A stretch of 64,000 nt of DNA from Phocoena phocoena (Eukaryota > Chordata > Mammalia > Artiodactyla > Phocoenidae), in the NCBI RefSeq assembly GCF_963924675.1, contig NC_089239.1, positions 1,105,001 through 1,169,000 on the forward strand. Direction: 5' to 3'. Under the pieces are notes generated by a model. It had not been told where the DNA came from and did no database searches. It saw only the letters and a program-made list of their open reading frames with translations. The translations under genes and the position numbers were made by a program. Every line of letters starts with the position of its first letter. Position 1 is the first letter of the stretch. Positions 59,370 to 64,000 of the stretch are shown one piece after another.

Positions 59370-62068
59370 TGCGAGTAGAAGTTCATTCAGGGAAGGACCC
59401 ATTGTGTATCTTGAGGGAGAAAGGCTGCTCGTGTTCCACCTGCAACTAAAGGAGACTTCTTCGTGTAACACGGCAGTGTTTTGGGAGAGGAAATGCTTGT
59501 AGGCCTCACTAGAGCCTGTCTTGTTGGAGGCAGTTTGCTACATGCAGAAGTCTCCGCGAAAGAAGTTGATTCACGTCAGGGCCCATTGTGAACCTCCTGT
59601 GTCTTTTGACACCTTAAATTTACAGGTAAGTATACTGCATGTTTGCCTGCAAATGCAGGCCTGATGGCACAAGGCGTGTTTCCCATTCTGAAAGTTCTGT
59701 TCACGGGGCCTTGAATTTCCCGGAGAGGCATACTGTTCACGGCTCTGTTGAAATTGTAGGCCTGGCTCTGGGAAGAAATGGGGTTTTCGCTACTAAAACA
59801 TGCTGCTTCCAAGGCCCGGTTGGGAGCTGATGCTGTCATTCTCTATACCTACGTGAAGACCAAAAGTCAGCCGTTGCCTCGAGGTAAGGCCCTGAATTGC
59901 CCTGCTGAAGCGGAGGCATGCAGCAGTTTCAAAATGGACTTCGTCGCAGTGTAGGAAGGCTTTTTTTCTTCTTCTTCTTCTTTGTACACGGGGCTCTCAC
60001 TGTTGTGGCCTCTCCCGTTCCGGAGCAGAGACTACAGACGCGCAGGCTCAGCGGCCTGGGCTCTCGGGCCTATTCATTCAAGGGCATGTAGGAACCTCCC
60101 GGTCCGGGGCACGAACTCGTGTCTCCTGCATCGGCAGGCAGACCCTCCACCAGTGCGCCACCGGGGAAGCCCGACTTTCTGCATTATTGTAACGTTAGCA
60201 CACATTTCCGGACACATAGAACACTCGCGTGGGCACCCTATTCCCTGCAAGGACACTGAGTAGCGGCAGGCTCCACTCTTCTGCTCAGAAACATCCAGGC
60301 CCGGAAGCCATTCCCAGTCACTCTGTGTATGCCGAGCGTAGGGAAACACACGGCACTCTCCCCTGGGACAGCTAGATTTCGTCAGCACACCAACAACTCC
60401 AGGAAGTCCGTTCTCTCGCGTTCTACAGGCCATAGAGGTCTTCCTCATTGCCCTCATCTGAGCTGCACCGGGAAAAACCATCTGCTTCGCATTCTATCTA
60501 CGAACTCGTACTCGAAGACACCATACGATGAGGACATAGCCGGCATGCATTCCTACTGTAATGAAAGCACAGAATTCTTCCTGTTAAACTGCAGCATTTC
60601 AGAAGAGACTAAGGACCGAGAGCCTACTTAAGAGAGTTCTGGGATGAGGGAGCTGCCTGCATGTTGAACACCCTATGAAGAAAAGTGGATTCAGGGAGGG
60701 TACTAGTGTGTAGCTAGAGCCTCCTTTGACTTGTGAGAAAACACAAGGATATAGGCTGCATGTTCACTGGAGACGGAGGCCAGATGGCAGAAATCTACCC
60801 TGCCCTTTTACATTCCATATGCGGGCCTCTAACTGCTGTGGCCTCTCCCGTTGCGGCTCCCAGGCTCCAGAAGCGCGGGCCCAGCGGCCATGGCTCACGG
60901 GCCCAGCCGCTCTGCGTCCTGTGCGATCTTCCCGGGACGGGCCACGAACCTGTGTACCCCGCTTCGGCAGGCAGACTCTCAAACACTGCGCCACCAGGGA
61001 AGCCCGAAGTTCTGCATTTCTTTACCGTTAGCACACGTCGCCGGACACTTAGAACACTCGCGTTGGCACCCTCGTCCCTGTGAGGACACTGAGGAGCTGC
61101 AGGCTCCAGTGTTCCGCTTAGAAACATCCAGGCCCGGATGCACTTCCCGATCTCTCCGTGTATGCCGAGTGCGTGGCAACAAACTGCACTCTTCCTTGGG
61201 ACAGCTAGATTTCGTCAGGACGCCCAGAGCTCCAGGAAGTCCGCTCTCTCACGTCCTACGTGCCACAGAAGTCTTCCTCATTGCCCTCATCTGAGCTGCA
61301 CCGGGAAAAACCATCTCCTTCGCATTCTATCTACGAACTCGTACTCGAAGACACCATACGATGAGGACATAGCCGGCATCCATTCCTACTGTAATGAAGG
61401 CACAGAATTCTTCCTGTTAAACTGCAGCATTTCAGAAGAGACTAAGGACCGAGAGCCCACTTAAGAGAGTTCCGGGATGAGGCAGTTGCCTGCATGTTGA
61501 ACACCCTATGAAGAAAAGTTGATTCAGGGAGGGTACTAGTGTGTAGCTAGAGCCTCCTTTGACTTGTGAGAAAACACAGGGTTATAGCTGCATGTTCACT
61601 GGAGACGGAGGCCAGACGGCAGAAATCTTCCCTGCCCGTTTATTTTGCCCTTTCTTCGGCCATGTGCGGGCCTCTAACTGTTGTGGCCTCTCCCGTTGCG
61701 GATCACACGTTCCAGAAGCCCAGGCCCAGCGGCCATGGCTCACGGGCCCAGCCGCTCTGCGTCCTGTGGGATCTTCCCAGACTGGGCTACGAAACCGTGT
61801 TGACGGCTTCGGCAGGCGGACTCTCAACCACTGCGCCACCAGGGAAACCCCGCTTGCCCATCTTGAAAGGTCCATTCGTGCTGTCTGGAACCTTCCTAAA
61901 GGACAGGTTCCTAACGGGCCTGTAGGCAGTGTAGGCAGTACTCGGGGAACAAAGGCATTTTCGCCGAATATACAGGGTGCTACCGTAGCCCGTTTAGGAG
62001 CGGCACATGATTATAGGCCTAACTTGAGCCTGCCTCGGTTGAGGCAGTTCACTAAACGCAGGACACCC
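59370..62068 (+). repeat. Unit U24 (complete, 2,699 bp, diverged type)
   Basis: SINEs: A 59961-60172, B 60817-61005, C 61661-61851. It has the GTAAGTATAC leader and GGAGACTTC of subfamily 1, but CCCGTTCCGG and GCGGCTCCC as in subfamily 2, and GAGGCAGTTGCC in P2. Many private changes: GCTTGTAGGCC, ACATGCAG, TCTCCGCG, CTTTTGACAC, GTGTAGGAAGG, CCAGTGCGCC, GCGTTCTAC, TTACATTCC, CAGGACGCC, CATCTCCTTC, GCATCCATTC, CAGACGGC, AAGGACAGGTTCC. Confidence 0.95.
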
Positions 62069-64000
62069 TGCGAGTAGAAGTTCATTCAGGGAAGGACCCA
62101 TTGTGTATCTTGAGGGAGAAAGGCTGCTCGTGTTCCACCTGCAACTAAAGGAGACTTCTTCGTGTAACACGGCAGTGTTTTGGGAGAGGAAATGCTTATA
62201 GGCCTCACTAGAGCCTGTCTTGTTGGAGGCAGTTGGCTACACACAGAAGTCTCTGCGAAAGAAGTTGATTCACGTCAGGGCCCATTGTGAATCTCCTGTG
62301 TCTTTCGACACCTTAAATTTACAGGTAAGTATACTGCATGTTTGCCTGCAAATGCAGGCCTGATGGCACAAGGCGTGTTTCCCATTCTGAAAGTTCTGTT
62401 CACGGGGCCTTGAATTTCCCGGAGAGGCATACTGTTCACGGCTCTGTTGCAATTGTAGGCCTGGCTCTGGGAAGAAATGGGGTTTTCGCTACTAAAACAT
62501 GCTGCTTCCAAGGCCCGGTTGGGAGCTGATGCTGTCATTCTCTATACCTACGTGAAGACCAAAAGTCAGCCGTTGCCTCGAGGTAAGGCCCTGAATTGCC
62601 CTGCTGAAGCGGAGGCATGCAGCAGTTTCAAAATGGACTTCGTCGCAGTGCAGGAAGGCTTTTTTTCTTCTTCTTCTTCTTTGTACACGGGGCTCTCACT
62701 GTTGTGGCCTCTCCAGTTCCGGAGCAGAGACTACAGACGCGCAGGCTCAGCGGCCTGGGCTCTCGGGCCTCTTCATTCAAGGGCATGTTGGAACCTCCCG
62801 GTCCGGGGCACGAACTCGTGTCTCCTGCATCGGCAGGCAGACCCTCCACCACTGCGCCACCGGGGAAGCCCGACTTTCTGCATTATTGTAACGTTAGCAC
62901 ACATTTCTGGACACATAGAACACTCGCGTGGGCACCCTATTCCCTGCAAGGACACTGAGTAGCGGCAGGCTCCACTCTTCTGCTCAGAAACATCCAGGCC
63001 CGGAAGCCATTCCCAGTCACTCTGTGTATGCCGAGCGTAGGGAAACACACGGCACTCTCCCCTGGGACAGCTAGATTTCGTCAGCACACCAACAACTCCA
63101 GGAGTCCGTTCTCTCGCGTGCTACAGGCCATAGAGGTCTTCCTCATTGCCCTCATCTGAGCTGCACCGGGAAAAACCATCTGCTTCGCATTCTATCTACG
63201 AACTCGTACTCGAAGACACCATACGATGAGGACATAGCCGGCATGCATTCCTACTGTAATGAAAGCACAGAATTCTTCCTGTTAAACTGCAGCATTTCAG
63301 AAGAGACTAAGGACCGAGAGCCTACTTAAGAGAGTTCCGGGATGAGGGAGCTGCCTGCATGTTGAACACCCTATGAAGAAAAGTGGATTCAGGGAGGGTA
63401 CTAGTGTGTAGCTAGAGCCTCCTTTGACTTGTGAGAAAACACAAGGATATAGGCTGCATGTTCACTGGAGACGGAGGCCAGATGGCAGAAATCTACCCTG
63501 CCCTTTTATTTTCCATATGCGGGCCTCTAACTGCTGTGGCCTCTCCCGTTGCGGATCCCAGGCTCCAGAAGCGTGGGCCCAGCGGCCATGGCTCACGGGC
63601 CCAGCCGCCTCTGCGTCCTGTGCGATCTTCCCGGGACGGGCCACGACCTTGTGTACCCCGCTTCGGCAGGCAGACTCTCAAACACTGCGCCACCAGGGAA
63701 GCCCGAAGTTCTGCATTTCTTTACCGTTAGCACACGTCGCCGGACACTTAGAACACTCGCGTTGGCACCCTCGTCCCTGTGAGGACACTGAGGAGCTGCA
63801 GACTCCAGTGTTCCGCTTAGAAACATCCAGGCCCGGATGCACTTCCCGATCTCTCCGTGTATGCCGAGTGCGTGGCAACAAACTGCACTCTTCCTTGGGA
63901 CAGCTAGATTTCGTCAGCACGCCCAGAGCTCCAGGAAGTCCGCTCTCTCACGTCCTACGTGCCACAGAAGTCTTCCTCATTGCCCTCATCTGAGCTGCAC
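62069..64000 (+). repeat. Unit U25 (cut by the window end, diverged type)
   Basis: SINEs: A 62660-62871, B 63515-63704; the window ends in P2 before SINE C. Module B is subfamily 3 (GCGTGGGCC, CACGACCTTG). Private: AGTTGGCTAC, ACACAGAAG, GAATCTCC, CTCCAGTTCC, GCCTCTTCATT, TTTCTGGAC, and a 1-bp deletion in CCAGGAGTCC near 63102. Confidence 0.95.

Larger units (their letters stand above)
1..64000. repeat. Tandem array of a 2.70-kb macrosatellite unit with three embedded SINEs
   Basis: The whole window is one head-to-tail array. The block starting TGCGAGTAGAAG, which opens the window, recurs at 2706, 5410, 7276, 9981, 12681, 15386, 18091, 20796, 25101, 27800, 30499, 33198, 35897, 38597, 41297, 43998, 46699, 49400, 52101, 54802, 57503, 59370 and 62069; one more start falls inside the N gap. 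Spacing is 2,699-2,705 bp except two short intervals of 1,866 and 1,867 bp. Neighbouring units differ by a small number of substitutions and 1-4 bp indels. No unique flanking DNA is seen at either end, so array size and chromosomal position are unknown. I do not recognise the unit as a named satellite. The published common cetacean satellite has a shorter period as I recall it, but I could not compare sequences. Confidence 0.97.

Noticed and set aside
1..64000. CRISPR array or prokaryotic repeat system
   Set aside because: The repeats are kilobases long without spacers, and the SINEs are mammalian.
1..64000. CENP-B box, as a sign of centromeric satellite
   Set aside because: I found no match to the 17-bp consensus core in the unit on either strand by eye.

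Overview
The window contains no protein-coding gene I can support. It is one uninterrupted head-to-tail tandem array of a long unit of about 2.70 kb (a macrosatellite), and it enters and leaves the window inside the array. I count 25 units: 22 complete, two cut by a 200-N assembly gap (22228-22427), and one cut by the window end. Twenty complete units are 2,699-2,705 bp. Two (U3 at 5410 and U23 at 57503) are short forms of about 1.87 kb that lack one 834-bp module.

Organism: each long unit carries three minus-strand copies of a tRNA-derived SINE. Read on the minus strand they begin GGGCTTCCC[T/C]GGTGGCGCAG, continue through GCCTGCCGA, and include GGCTGGGCCCGTGAGCCATGG and GGGAGAGGCCAC. I recognise this as the CHR/CHR-2 type SINE of cetaceans, so the window is most likely whale, dolphin or porpoise DNA. 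The species cannot be told from this. The attribution rests on memory of the family consensus, not on a search.

Unit layout (coordinates of U1): leader 1-592; SINE A 593-804 with a (TTC)n tail; right flank R_A 805-1070; P1 1071-1437; SINE B 1449-1638; right flank R_B 1639-1904; P2 1905-2271; SINE C 2294-2484; tail 2485-2705. R_A and R_B are homologous, equal in length (266 bp) and about 18% different. P1 and P2 are 367 bp each and nearly identical. SINE B has the left flank of C and the right flank of A, which is what an unequal crossover between SINE C and SINE A would leave. The short units look like the reverse event: P1 recombined with P2 and module B was lost. Beneath this, fragments of the leader, R and tail resemble one another at offsets near 182-185 bp, which suggests an older, smaller satellite monomer.

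Regions: U1-U9 (1-22227) are subfamily 1, with U1-U2 a distinct subtype; then the gap; U10-U14 (22428-35896) are subfamily 2; U15-U16 are mosaics; U17-U23 (41297-59369) are a very homogeneous subfamily 3; U24-U25 (59370-64000) are a fourth type with many private changes. Open frames exist in every phase on both strands, but they are by-products of repeated, fairly CpG-rich DNA and are not annotated as genes.
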